From Pseudomonas uvaldensis (GTDB lineage Bacteria > Pseudomonadota > Gammaproteobacteria > Pseudomonadales > Pseudomonadaceae), in NCBI RefSeq assembly GCF_021271205.1, contig NZ_JAIWKS010000007.1:186001-250000 (forward strand): a stretch of 64,000 nucleotides of DNA. Reading direction: 5' to 3'. Positions 55,612 to 64,000 of this stretch are shown here, piece by piece. Both the position numbers and the translations under genes were made by a program. The notes below the pieces were generated by a model. It was not told the DNA's origin. It saw nothing but the letters and a program-made list of their open reading frames with translations, and made no database searches. The stretch's first letter is position 1. Each line of letters opens with the position of its first letter.

Positions 55612-56229
55612 CGTACTACTACCTCTGATTATTGTATTGGTAGAAGGTTAAGCCTATACATGCTTTACTCCGCCACCGAGTTGAGCCAGGCAACATTTAA
55701 AAATTCCACAAGGAATAACTGATACCCCTTGGAGAGACCAACTTATCCGTGACACTAAACCTTCAAGAGCAAGCTTGATATTCTTTGGCAGTTGCTGGAA
55801 CGCACTAGTTGGCGTTAAAAAAGCGATGTGCAGAGTGATAAAAATATCAGTTCCACAGGGGTTTTCTGCGAGTAAGGGCTCGACAGAAGCTACGTTCAAC
55901 ATCGTACCGGCAATAAGCTGTGCACTATGGCATACGGCAGTTCAGTCTCCAGCAGGTGCGCACCGCGCCCAATATTTACGAGCGGTACTGGACGTTTGCA
56001 ACACTCGACAATCTGAGATTAAAAAATTCCGCACGTGGCTGGAGTCAGCGGGATTACGTTGATCAGCATGTCTACATATACCGCCAACTATTCGAGCTCG
56101 TTAACTCCAATGGACGTGATATTTAGAGGTTGTGACGTAATGCTCCACCCCAGTAGTTGGAATCCATCTACGATGGAGCCGACTGTTTTTTTCCAAGGGA
56201 TGGAGCTTACGGTGACCCGGTGCCACTGA
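55612..56229. other. Intergenic region without a supported gene
   Basis: Several short open frames occur here on both strands, none with a ribosome site or recognisable motif. It presumably holds the permease promoter and the end of the binding-protein transcript; I see no clear hairpin with a T-run. Confidence 0.4.
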
Positions 56230-57264
56230 TTATTTGCTGGCCCAAGACATAAAGCGTTGCTCCAGAGACTCGCCGTTATCGGTCCAGAACTCGACGTCCA
56301 TTTGCAACGCGTTCTTCATGTTTTCCGGATGCGTCGGCAGTTCGCTGGCAAGCTTTTCATCAAGCAGCGCCGCAACTGCAGTGTTGGTGGGACCGTACGC
56401 CATTTTTTCGGTGTACAGTTTTTGCTGCTCCGGCTGCATGGCAAACGAAATGAACTTATAGGCCAAATCCAGGTTGGGAGTCCCTTTAGGAATGGCCCAT
56501 TCATCAAACTGGTAGAGGCTGCCATCCCACACGATTTTCAGATTGGCCCCGTTCTGCTGAGCAACATGTATGCGGCCGTTATAGGAAGAGCTCATCACGA
56601 CGTCACCGGACACGAGGTATTGCGGCGGCTGGGCGCCAGCTTCCCACCACTGAATGTTCGGCTTGATCTCATCTAGTTTCTTGAAGGCACGATCCACGCC
56701 TGCCGGCGTAGAGAGCACCTTGTAAATATCAGCTGGAGCTACGCCATCCGCCATGAGGGCGAATTCAAGGGCGCCGCGTGCAGACTTGCGCAAGCTGCGC
56801 TTGCCAGGAAACTTCTTCAAGTCCCAGAAATCTTTCCACCCAGTGGGTGCGACCTTGAGCTTGTCAGCGTTGTACGCGAGCACATTCGACCAAACGAAAA
56901 TGCCTACGCCGCATTCGGTCTGCGCGCCGTTGACTAGAGGCTCCTTAATCCCTAGACGCTTGTAGTCGAGCTGCTCGAAGAGCCCATCGCCACAACCCCG
57001 CGCGAGATCGTTGTCCTCCACGTCCAGGGTGTCCCAGTTCACGCTCTTGGTGTCTACCATGGCTTTTACCTTGGCCATCTCACCGTTCCACTCACCGGCG
57101 ATCACTTTCGTACCGGTCTCCTTCTCGAATGGCTTGTAGAAAGCCGCTATCTGAGCATCCTTACTAGCGCCGCCGTATGAGATAACCGTGATGCTCTCTG
57201 CCATCGCATTCCCCGCGATTGCCAACCCACTCAGTGCCACAAGACTCAGTACTTTCGCCTTCAT
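56230..57264 (-). CDS. PotF/PotD-like periplasmic binding protein of an ABC importer
   Basis: 344 residues with a signal peptide (VLSLVALSGLAIAGNAMA, cleavage before ESITVIS). The start of the mature protein, ITVISYGGASKDAQ, is typical of family-1 binding proteins for polyamines and related compounds. Later segments FVWSNVLAYNADKL and WAIPKGTPNLDLAYKFI fit the same family. No permease or ATPase partner is encoded nearby, so it must use components from elsewhere or be an orphan. It lies downstream of the PLP-enzyme gene on the same strand, so its ligand may be the amine degraded by that pathway. Confidence 0.9.
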   Translation of the reverse strand: MKAKVLSLVALSGLAIAGNAMAESITVISYGGASKDAQIAAFYKPFEKETGTKVIAGEWNGEMAKVKAMVDTKSVNWDTLDVEDNDLARGCGDGLFEQLDYKRLGIKEPLVNGAQTECGVGIFVWSNVLAYNADKLKVAPTGWKDFWDLKKFPGKRSLRKSARGALEFALMADGVAPADIYKVLSTPAGVDRAFKKLDEIKPNIQWWEAGAQPPQYLVSGDVVMSSSYNGRIHVAQQNGANLKIVWDGSLYQFDEWAIPKGTPNLDLAYKFISFAMQPEQQKLYTEKMAYGPTNTAVAALLDEKLASELPTHPENMKNALQMDVEFWTDNGESLEQRFMSWASK

Positions 57265-57551
57265 TGCCGCGCTCCTATAAAGCTGCGAGTAATTGTTTTA
57301 GTTAGTAAAAGGCAGAATTGGAGGACAGGAAGATCCCTTAGCAGTGAGTGGAAACCTATTTCCTCACGACCGCTACGACAGAGATCTGGATGGCACTGAA
57401 GCAAACAACACCGTTTGCAGAGCCCACCTGTCCTGGTTAATCGCATGCAAATTATCTGGGGAGAAACCACGTACCTCCGTTACTAGAAAGTGATCAAAAT
57501 CTCCTACGCGAAGTGGGAGCATCTCGCGCCCCACTTCGGCCTTGGCGGCAC

Positions 57552-58871
57552 TTACTTAAGATCACCAAGTACCCTGTCGAGGGTTTCGATGAAGATGTCC
57601 GCCTGCGCTCGCTGGAAGATCAGTTGAGGACGAACCTTCAGAATGTTTTCCATCGGACCGGCAGAGCTGATCAGCACGCCGCGCTCACGCAGCCCGTTGA
57701 CCACCTGGCGCGTGGCGTCAGCGTCGGGAGCTTTGGTGGAGCGATCGCTAACCAGCTCAACCCCTAGGAACAGGCCTGCACCACGAACGTCGCCGATGAC
57801 TTCGTAACGCTTGGCAAGCTCCTCGATTCCAGCCTTCAGGTAAGCACCGACCGACGCACAGTTGCGCAGCAGTCCTTCGTTCTGGATGAAGTCCAACACG
57901 GCATTAGCCGCAGCACAGGAAACCGGGTTGCCACCATAGGTGTTGAAGTAGCGAGCGATACGGCCGAACTCTTCGACGACATCAGAGCGCATGACCGCGG
58001 CGGCGATCGGCTGACCATTGCCCATGGGTTTACCCATGGTCACGATATCGGGTTCGACGCCGTGGCGCTGGAAGCCCCAGAGATGGGAGCCAGTGCGCCC
58101 GAAACCGGATTGGACTTCGTCGGCGATGTATAGCAGGCCCTCCTGCTTCGCCAGGGCGATCGCATCCTTTGCAAAGCCGGCAGGGTCGGATAGAACGCCA
58201 TCGCTGGCAAAAATGCCGTCGAAGAGAATGGCCGCAGGCTTTATGCCGTTGGCGCGCATGTCATCGATGGCCGCGCGGACATCCTCCGCGAAGACCCGCG
58301 CAACATTTTCGACGCCTAGGCGGTAGGCATCAGGTGCGCGGACTTTGCGGACGAACGTGCCCAGCTCGACGCCTGCTCCCAACGAGGGAGAGACAGCAGA
58401 CACCAGGTCAGTGATGCCGTGGTAGGCGAGTTCGGTAACGATCACGCCAGTACCGCCGGTGTACTGCTTGGCGATTCGCAAGGCCAGGTCGTTCGCTTCA
58501 CTGCCGGTACAGGTGAACATCACGTGGTTCAAGTAAGACGGGAACGTCGCCAGCAGCTTGTCTGCATAGTTCAGGATGCCCTCGTGCAGATAGCGCGTAT
58601 GCGTGTTCAACACCTTCACCTGCTCGCAGATCGCGTTGACCACGTGCGGATTGCAGTGACCGATCGATGCGACGTTGTTGTAAGCGTCCAGGTAGCGCTT
58701 GCCGTCGGCGTCGTAGAGCCATACGCCCTCGCCCTTCACGATGTGCAGGGGGCGCTCGTAGAAGAGGCGATATGCCGGGCCGAGGGTCTGGTCGCGGCGT
58801 GCGATGAGTTCGCGCTCTTGCTGGGAGAGATGTTCGGCGTCGGTCGCCGTGAAGCCATTAACCATTGTCAT
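57552..58871 (-). CDS. Class-III PLP enzyme, aminotransferase or phospho-lyase
   Basis: 439 residues from the ATG at 58871, which overlaps the kinase stop (ATGA) and follows GGAGG. Class-III features are CTGSEANDLALRIAK, ELAYHGITD, IADEVQSGFGRTG and the PLP lysine in DIVTMGKPMGNGQP. The last segment, with the Met-Gly-Lys-Pro-Met-Gly-Asn-Gly pattern, resembles the AGXT2L group, whose members are ethanolamine-phosphate and phosphohydroxylysine phospho-lyases. Coupling to an APH-type kinase supports a lyase role: the kinase phosphorylates a hydroxy-amine, and this enzyme eliminates phosphate and ammonia to leave an aldehyde. A plain transaminase remains possible. Confidence 0.88.
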   Translation of the reverse strand: MTMVNGFTATDAEHLSQQERELIARRDQTLGPAYRLFYERPLHIVKGEGVWLYDADGKRYLDAYNNVASIGHCNPHVVNAICEQVKVLNTHTRYLHEGILNYADKLLATFPSYLNHVMFTCTGSEANDLALRIAKQYTGGTGVIVTELAYHGITDLVSAVSPSLGAGVELGTFVRKVRAPDAYRLGVENVARVFAEDVRAAIDDMRANGIKPAAILFDGIFASDGVLSDPAGFAKDAIALAKQEGLLYIADEVQSGFGRTGSHLWGFQRHGVEPDIVTMGKPMGNGQPIAAAVMRSDVVEEFGRIARYFNTYGGNPVSCAAANAVLDFIQNEGLLRNCASVGAYLKAGIEELAKRYEVIGDVRGAGLFLGVELVSDRSTKAPDADATRQVVNGLRERGVLISSAGPMENILKVRPQLIFQRAQADIFIETLDRVLGDLK

Positions 58872-59935
58872 GCCATTGCCTCCATGGAGCAGATGCGAGC
58901 GATTTGTTCTTGAGCGAGTCCACGGGGAATTTTTGAGAAGCCACGCAGGCCAACCCACGCGGATGGGGCATTGCGCAAGATGTATGCGCGGTTTTCCGGA
59001 TACATCGTCGCGCGCCAGTTCGTGATTGCGACAGTCATCACCATGCGTGCAGCAATGAGATCGAAGAGAATCTCCTGCTCAACCTCTTCCAGCGGGCATA
59101 CGCTGTTGTACGCACCGATGAAGGGCAGCGCCTGGGATAGAACGTGTTCGCCAGCGCCCAACTGGTAGGAGGCGCCCACAGCCAGATCGTTTATCAGCGG
59201 TGCATGAACCATGTCGCCGAAGTCGAGGATAGTGCGGATGTTCTCCGGACGATCACGTTCAACGATCACGTTGTGGAAGTTGAGGTCGTTGTGAATGACC
59301 TGAGCACGAAGACCTTGAAGACGTGGGAGCGCGTAGGTTTCGAAGTTCTCGAGGAACCGGGCTACCAGGCTCCGGTCTTCGAGGTCGGGAATCAGATCCA
59401 GCAAACTGCCCATGCGCGAACAGTGCTTGATGTCCCACAGAAGCTCATGGCCGGCAGCCGGATGGAAGAAGCCACGCAGGGCAATTCCCAAGCGAGCGAG
59501 GTGTACGCCCAGATTCTCCCTAAGGACCTGGCTGGGAGCTTCGATCTTGTTGAGCTGTACACCCTCGACGAATGAGAGCAGGCGCACCAGGACCTGTTGT
59601 CCACCCAGTTCGACCGGAATCTGATAGGTGCCGGACTGGTTCGGATAAACACGCGATACGGGCAGGGTGGGATCCGTGCGCTGGACGTGAAGGAGCGCCT
59701 TGTTCTGGAAGTCGGTTACGTTGACGTCCTCTGCTGAGTTGGAAACCTTCAGCAGGAACTGACGGCCATCCTGGCAGCGAAGATGGAAGTTCAGGTCACG
59801 TTCGCCGGCGAGCAGTTGTGCCTGGCAGTGCAGGCCGAACTGCTCCAACGCCACGGCCTGCGCCTGCTCGTCAGAGGCATGTGGAGCAGCGGCGGTGAGG
59901 ACATGATCATTCGGCGCATTGGTTTGAGTTTTCAC
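58868..59935 (-). CDS. APH-family small-molecule kinase, hydroxylysine-kinase-like
   Basis: 355 residues. The catalytic loop is VIHNDLNFHNVIVE and the metal-binding Asp is in ILDFGDMVHAPL. The N-lobe has DLNFHLRCQDGRQFLLKVSN with the ATP-binding Lys. This arrangement fits the HYKK (AGPHD1) group of aminoglycoside-phosphotransferase-like kinases. The gene is translationally coupled to the class-III PLP enzyme, the same pairing as human HYKK and PHYKPL in hydroxylysine breakdown. A role in antibiotic resistance is unlikely in this context. It is divergent from the MocR regulator, with a 297-bp gap in between that should hold both promoters. Confidence 0.88.
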   Translation of the reverse strand: MKTQTNAPNDHVLTAAAPHASDEQAQAVALEQFGLHCQAQLLAGERDLNFHLRCQDGRQFLLKVSNSAEDVNVTDFQNKALLHVQRTDPTLPVSRVYPNQSGTYQIPVELGGQQVLVRLLSFVEGVQLNKIEAPSQVLRENLGVHLARLGIALRGFFHPAAGHELLWDIKHCSRMGSLLDLIPDLEDRSLVARFLENFETYALPRLQGLRAQVIHNDLNFHNVIVERDRPENIRTILDFGDMVHAPLINDLAVGASYQLGAGEHVLSQALPFIGAYNSVCPLEEVEQEILFDLIAARMVMTVAITNWRATMYPENRAYILRNAPSAWVGLRGFSKIPRGLAQEQIARICSMEAMA

Positions 59936-60232
59936 GGATCGTCACTCTGAATAAACATCGGAATCAGCGGCTGCTCTGCGCAGCGAAAGTGACGATAATG
60001 CAGATTGGACAGTACGATTAGATCCAGAACTATCTAACTTATAAGTCCACTTTTAGACACTCTTCCAAAAGCATCAGCAACCTCAAGATAGGTCCGGTCC
60101 AGGTCCGGGTTATCGGGGGTCAGGATGCACATGAACGTGGGTTCCGGGGCGATTCTAAAATACGGAGCTGACATCGCTCGCTATTGGACTTACCTTTGAC
60201 ACACAAATATTTGCTGATCTTGGGTCCAGTTT

Positions 60233-61699
60233 ATGAACGCGCAAATCCATGACTTCTTGGTGGGGAAGCTGGACAGGGAAGGCAGTGAAACGCTGCAGAG
60301 GCAGATCTATCGCATCATCCAGGATTCCATCCTCGAGGGGAGGTTGCCCGTGGATTTCAAAATGCCCTCCACTCGATCTCTGGCCGATCAGCTGCAAATC
60401 TCCCGAATCACCGTGTCACTGGCGTACGAGCGACTCACCGAGGAGGGTTATCTCTATTCACGCCCCGGCAGCGGAACGTACGTAGCGGACACTCTTCCGC
60501 AAATCTATATTCCGGCTAAGAAGGTAGAGAAAGCCGAGTACACAGCAGCGCTGCTTTCGCGCCGCGGCTTAGCAATAACGTCCAGAGTCACTGGCCTCGC
60601 CAAAGCCCGTGGCGCCTTCGTACCTGGAGTAGCCGATGCCGACCTTTTCCCCTTTCACATCTGGAGGCGGCTGCAAAACAGGTACTTCCGGAAAAACCAC
60701 ATGGAGCTCACCGGATACGCTGAGCACGGAGGATACCGCCGACTTCGTGAAGAGCTCGCCTCATACCTCTATGCATCCAGGGCGGTAAAATGCAGACCCG
60801 AGCAGATCATCATAACGATGGGCACCCACCAGTCACTGGATCTGGTGGCAAAATTGTTGAGTGATCCGGGTGACAGCGCGCTGATCGAGACACCTTGCCA
60901 CTGGGGAGCTCCAGTCGTGTTCTCAGCCGCCGGCCTCGCTGCTCACCCCATTACAATCGACTCGGATGGGGCCTGCCTTCCTGAATTGGCCAATGATATT
61001 AATCCCCGCTTTGCATTCATCACGCCATCACATCAATATCCTACTGGCAACATCATGTCGCTGCAGCGCCGTCGGGAGTGGCTTGCATTCAGTGACGCGC
61101 GGAACATCTGGATACTTGAGGACGACTACGACAGCGAGTTTCGCTACGACACCGAGCCTCTGCCATCAATGCAGGGACTCGATACCAAGCACCGAGTTAT
61201 CTATCTCGGAACCTTTAGCAAGGTGACTTTCCCTGGCCTGCGCTTGAGCTACTTGGTAGTACCTGAGGCCCTGGCTGAAGCATTTAGCAAAGGGATGACC
61301 CAGTTGTATCGCCCAGGCCTTCTCCCCGTCCAGGCAGCTATGGCGGACTTCATCGAGGAGGGGCACTTCGCGAGGCACATTCGGAAGATGCGGACCGTGT
61401 ACGCAGGAAGAAGAAATCTCTTGCAAAGAAGTCTGCTCCAGCAGTTTGGCTCTAAGATTCAATTCTCCGCAGGCGCTGCAGGAATCCACCTCGCAGTCAC
61501 CGTTATCCCTAAAGGCATCGCCCGGGAAATGATTCGTCGTGCACCAGAATTTGGCCTAACCCTGAGGGGCTCTTACCAGCTTGATGCAGTCGTTGATGAC
61601 GACCTTTTAGTACTGGGGTACGGAGGCATCAAGGAGGCGGATATCGCCCCGGCGGTCCAGCGCCTAAGGCAGCTCTACGACTCGATAACCGCAGAATGA
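60233..61699 (+). CDS. MocR/GabR-type regulator (GntR winged helix plus aminotransferase-like domain)
   Basis: 488 residues. Residues about 15-85 form a GntR winged helix (MPSTRSLADQLQISRITVSLAYERLTEEG, residue run split by the fold's turn). A fold-type-I PLP domain follows, with HQYPTGNIMSL, ILEDDYDSEFRY and the PLP lysine in GTFSKVTFPGLR, so cofactor binding should be intact. MocR proteins use PLP adducts of amino compounds as effectors. Its divergent position makes it the likely regulator of the kinase/PLP-enzyme operon. The following 61700-62095 shows no supported gene. Confidence 0.94.
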   Translation: MNAQIHDFLVGKLDREGSETLQRQIYRIIQDSILEGRLPVDFKMPSTRSLADQLQISRITVSLAYERLTEEGYLYSRPGSGTYVADTLPQIYIPAKKVEKAEYTAALLSRRGLAITSRVTGLAKARGAFVPGVADADLFPFHIWRRLQNRYFRKNHMELTGYAEHGGYRRLREELASYLYASRAVKCRPEQIIITMGTHQSLDLVAKLLSDPGDSALIETPCHWGAPVVFSAAGLAAHPITIDSDGACLPELANDINPRFAFITPSHQYPTGNIMSLQRRREWLAFSDARNIWILEDDYDSEFRYDTEPLPSMQGLDTKHRVIYLGTFSKVTFPGLRLSYLVVPEALAEAFSKGMTQLYRPGLLPVQAAMADFIEEGHFARHIRKMRTVYAGRRNLLQRSLLQQFGSKIQFSAGAAGIHLAVTVIPKGIAREMIRRAPEFGLTLRGSYQLDAVVDDDLLVLGYGGIKEADIAPAVQRLRQLYDSITAE

Positions 61700-62095
61700 G
61701 GTCATAGGCTCATCGACGCAATCGCCATCACATAATCAGCGAGTACAAAGGCCATTAAATACGAACGACTAGGCACAGCGCCATTCGAATGAATCTTAGC
61801 CTGGCCTCAGACACCAATGTCGGGTGCTAACCGATCCTCAGCAAGCAGCTCCCACTCGTTACCAACCGTCGCTGTAGCCCCCGCTGGAGACGCCGCCACA
61901 GGATTAATTCACTACCATCGATCTCTTTTATCGAAGCAGAGAGGTCGTCGTGGAGCGGTTATCCAACAGAATCTCGAAAAGGGTTCGGCCCGTTGCTGCT
62001 CGAAGGCGCCTGAATGACCATCAAACTGTCACTGTCTTCCCTGGCGCTCAGATTTTAGGCACCCTCTCGCCATCTACGAGCTTGACGTCCGCAGG

Positions 62096-62214
62096 CGGTG
62101 CGATGCGAACGCCAGAGCTAAAGAGTTATTGATCAAAGTGGGCATGGGGATCACGCTCGTAAGTTCCCGAGCCAGTTGTCCTGCGGTCAACAACAACGTG
62201 TTGCGATCGCCAAT
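62096..62214 (+). pseudogene. Fragment of an amino-acid ABC-transporter ATPase (signature region)
   Basis: A first reading gives CDANARAKELLIKVG; after a one-base shift near 62150 it continues HARKFPSQLSCGQQQRVAIA. This is the helical and signature segment of polar-amino-acid importer ATPases, with LSGGQ mutated to LSCGQ. Homology ends abruptly after VAIA. Walker A and B parts are missing. Confidence 0.7.
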
Positions 62215-62323
62215 ACCTGGCGCCTGATGGGAAGGAGCGGCAGGTAACGTTCCGTGCTTGTTTGAGCGTATGCGCAACGGCCAGCCTCACAGACTGAGCA
62301 TCGCGCCAGGAACGGTCGATATA

Positions 62324-62377
62324 CCGGTAGAGGTTAAAACTCTGAAAAACCATGGCCCGACGCTGTGCATCGCTCTT
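62324..62377 (-). pseudogene. Second fragment of an ABC-transporter ATPase (Q-loop), opposite strand
   Basis: The minus strand reads DAQRRAMVFQSFNLY, the Q-loop of amino-acid importer ATPases, with homology ending on both sides. It lies on the opposite strand from the signature-region fragment at 62096-62214. If both come from one gene, the piece was inverted. It overlaps the 3' end of the LysR gene in another frame. Confidence 0.6.
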
Positions 62378-63236
62378 CGAGCAAACGCACGAACATGGTC
62401 AGGCTTTGCGATACCGTTCCCCGGCGCCACACCAGCCAGGTTCGCAAATAGCGAAAGGACTCCGACAACGGCCACACACTCACCGTGGTGCAGCCCGGCA
62501 TGCTTTCGAGCATGCTGCGCGGCATCAGCGCCAGGCCAGCACCAGAGCTGACACAGGCCAGCATGCCGTGATAGGACTCCATTTCGAAAATCTTGCCGGG
62601 CACCGCAGCATCCTTGGCGAACCAACTTTCAAAGTGATGGCGGTAAGAGCAATTGGAGCGAAAGGCGTAGATGTTTTCGCCGTTCACATCCTGCGCACGG
62701 TGGATCGGCAAATGGTTGAGCGGCGCGATCAGCACCATCTCTTCCTCGAATGCCGGCACACCCTCCAGTGCCGGGTGCAGCACCGGCCCGTCGACAAACG
62801 CAGCGGCCAATCGACCCGATAGCACTCCGTCGATCATGGTCCCGGAAGGACCGGTGGACAGTGCCAGTTCGACCTTGGCGTGCTTCTGGTTATAGGCGGC
62901 CAACAATTCAGGAATACGCACCGCCGCCGTGCTCTCCAGCGACCCAAGGGGAAACGATCCTTGCGGCTCTTCCCCGGCAACCGTCGCGCGCGCCTCCTGG
63001 ACCAGATCGAGAATGCGTCGAGCATAGTCGAGAAAACTCCAACCGGCTGGCGACAGGCGCAGACGGCTTTTCTCGCGAATAAACAGGTCAACGCCCAGAT
63101 CCAGCTCCAACTGTTTGATCCGCGTCGTCAGGTTCGACGGCACACGATGGATGTGCTGGGCGGCGACGCTGATGCTGCCGTGCTCGGCGACCGCTTTGAA
63201 AATCTCCAGCTGAACCAGATCCAAGTCATTCTCCAT
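62334..63236 (-). CDS. LysR-family regulator, PtrR/YneJ-like
   Basis: 300 residues. The DNA-binding part reads LDLVQLEIFKAVAEHGSISVA with VPSNLTTRIKQLELDLGV. The effector domain has ESTAAVRIPELLAAYNQ and SGAGLALMPRSMLE. It is divergent (88-bp gap) from a Sad-type succinate-semialdehyde dehydrogenase, the same arrangement as yneJ (ptrR) and sad in enteric bacteria, which supports control of putrescine/GABA breakdown. The last dozen codons are read out of an ABC-ATPase fragment on the same DNA, so the C-terminus was probably replaced by a rearrangement; the main domains appear complete. Confidence 0.9.
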   Translation of the reverse strand: MENDLDLVQLEIFKAVAEHGSISVAAQHIHRVPSNLTTRIKQLELDLGVDLFIREKSRLRLSPAGWSFLDYARRILDLVQEARATVAGEEPQGSFPLGSLESTAAVRIPELLAAYNQKHAKVELALSTGPSGTMIDGVLSGRLAAAFVDGPVLHPALEGVPAFEEEMVLIAPLNHLPIHRAQDVNGENIYAFRSNCSYRHHFESWFAKDAAVPGKIFEMESYHGMLACVSSGAGLALMPRSMLESMPGCTTVSVWPLSESFRYLRTWLVWRRGTVSQSLTMFVRLLEERCTASGHGFSEF

Positions 63237-63324
63237 ACGTGAACGATACGATCAGCATTATTCAGTTTTAAGAAAACAAAAGCCACCGTAGTCTGAACGC
63301 ATTCCCACCTCGCAGGACAATGCC

Positions 63325-64000
63325 ATGACCAACATTTCCAGCCTCACTCATGCCATTTCGATCAATCCCGTCAACGGCGAGCAGATCGCTAACTACCCTT
63401 TTGAATCCGAAGCGGCGCTGCAAACCGCACTGTCACGTGCCACGACCGGATTCCGTGTCTGGCGCGGCACACCGGTTGCGCAACGCGCGCAACGGCTGAT
63501 CGCGCTGGCCAACGTCTTGCGCAACAACGCAGAAACGATGGCGAACATGATCACCCTGGAAATGGGTAAGCCGATCACTCAAGCACATGGCGAAATCGAA
63601 AAGTGTGCGCAGCTCTGCGACTGGTACGCGGAACACGGCCCGGCCATGCTCAACGCTGAACCGACATTGGTTGAGGGCGGAAAAGCACGCATTGAATACC
63701 GCCCACTCGGCCCGATTCTCGCGGTGATGCCGTGGAACTTCCCGATCTGGCAGGTCCTGCGCGGCGCCGTTCCGATATTGCTCGCCGGCAACACCTACGT
63801 GCTTAAGCACGCGCCGAACGTGATGGGCAGCGCTTACTTATTGCTGGACGCCTTCCAGCAAGCTGAATTTCCTGAAGGGGCTTTCGAAGTCATTAACGTC
63901 ACGCCGGAAGGGGTTTCCACGGCGATCAAAGACTCACGTATTGCAGCCGTCACCCTCACCGGCAGCATACGAGCCGGCATGGCCATCGGCGCGCAGGCCG
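63325..64000 (+). CDS. sad: Succinate-semialdehyde dehydrogenase, Sad type, 3' end outside window
   Basis: About 225 residues are visible from the ATG at 63325. An ATG at 63320 is closed after two codons by TGA. The sequence shows close agreement with E. coli Sad as I recall it: HAISINPVNGEQ, LCDWYAEHGPAMLNAEPTLV, IEYRPLGPILAVMPWNFPIWQV, LLAGNTYVLKHAPNVMGSA and SRIAAVTLTGSIRAGMAIGAQA. The catalytic Cys lies beyond the window. It oxidises succinate semialdehyde (or related aldehydes) to the acid with NAD(P). The divergent LysR gene is its probable regulator. Confidence 0.93.
   Translation, partial: MTNISSLTHAISINPVNGEQIANYPFESEAALQTALSRATTGFRVWRGTPVAQRAQRLIALANVLRNNAETMANMITLEMGKPITQAHGEIEKCAQLCDWYAEHGPAMLNAEPTLVEGGKARIEYRPLGPILAVMPWNFPIWQVLRGAVPILLAGNTYVLKHAPNVMGSAYLLLDAFQQAEFPEGAFEVINVTPEGVSTAIKDSRIAAVTLTGSIRAGMAIGAQA

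Noticed and set aside
55654..55902. Minus-strand open frame of 82 codons
   Set aside because: No ribosome site, no motif, and composition like non-coding sequence.
58868..59935. Aminoglycoside resistance phosphotransferase
   Set aside because: The fold is shared, but the overlap with a class-III PLP enzyme and the MocR neighbour point to amine catabolism.

Overview
The window is high-GC DNA from a fluorescent-type Pseudomonas (Gammaproteobacteria). Support for this comes from the large pseudomonad-style NRPS genes, a piece of tRNA-Gly(GCC), a Fur-controlled siderophore locus and a polyamine-style catabolic region. Family assignments rest on reading motifs directly; no database search was run.

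Region 1 (1-34,015) is a siderophore locus. Four NRPS genes run on the minus strand (order of action: 26,507 to 21,690; 21,622 to 12,158; 12,155 to 3,126; 3,129 to beyond position 1). They are preceded by a stand-alone SyrP/TauD-like hydroxylase. Upstream on the same strand lies a complete iron-siderophore ABC importer (ATPase, two FecCD permeases, binding protein), divergent from a TonB-dependent receptor. Fur-like boxes sit before the NRPS operon and in the importer/receptor divergent region. I read seven adenylation domains. Three carry an aspartate-type code (DLTKVGHVGK). A second hydroxylase is fused to the third NRPS and lies directly before a condensation-like domain without catalytic histidines. 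The expected product is a seven-residue peptide siderophore with up to three beta-hydroxyaspartates.

Region 2 (34,016-35,400) holds a hairpin, a MarR-family remnant and one small secreted protein of unknown function.

Region 3 (35,401-49,910) is a compact biosynthetic-looking cluster that I cannot match to a known product: methyltransferase, IPNS-like Fe(II) oxygenase, 6PGDH-like dehydrogenase, enolase-superfamily enzyme, Rieske oxygenase, LysR regulator (opposite strand), EamA exporter, a sulfotransferase-adenylation-carrier-reductase fusion, zinc alcohol dehydrogenase, APS kinase and a FAD/NAD(P) oxidoreductase. The APS kinase should make PAPS for the sulfotransferase. The reductase domain should release an aldehyde that the alcohol dehydrogenase can reduce. 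This is the best candidate for an undescribed system.

Region 4 (49,911-54,211) is a scarred zone. It has a terminator next to a 21-bp copy of the 3' end of tRNA-Gly(GCC), which contains the ICEclc-type attachment core. It also has an imperfect direct repeat, an ORF remnant, an amino-acid-type chemoreceptor and an IS5-family element whose transposase has two frameshifts.

Region 5 (54,208-64,000) looks catabolic: amino-acid permease, PotF-like binding protein, class-III PLP enzyme, APH-type small-molecule kinase and a divergent MocR regulator. The kinase/PLP-enzyme pair resembles hydroxylysine kinase plus phospho-lyase. Broken ABC-ATPase pieces follow, then a LysR gene divergent from a Sad-type succinate-semialdehyde dehydrogenase that runs off the window.
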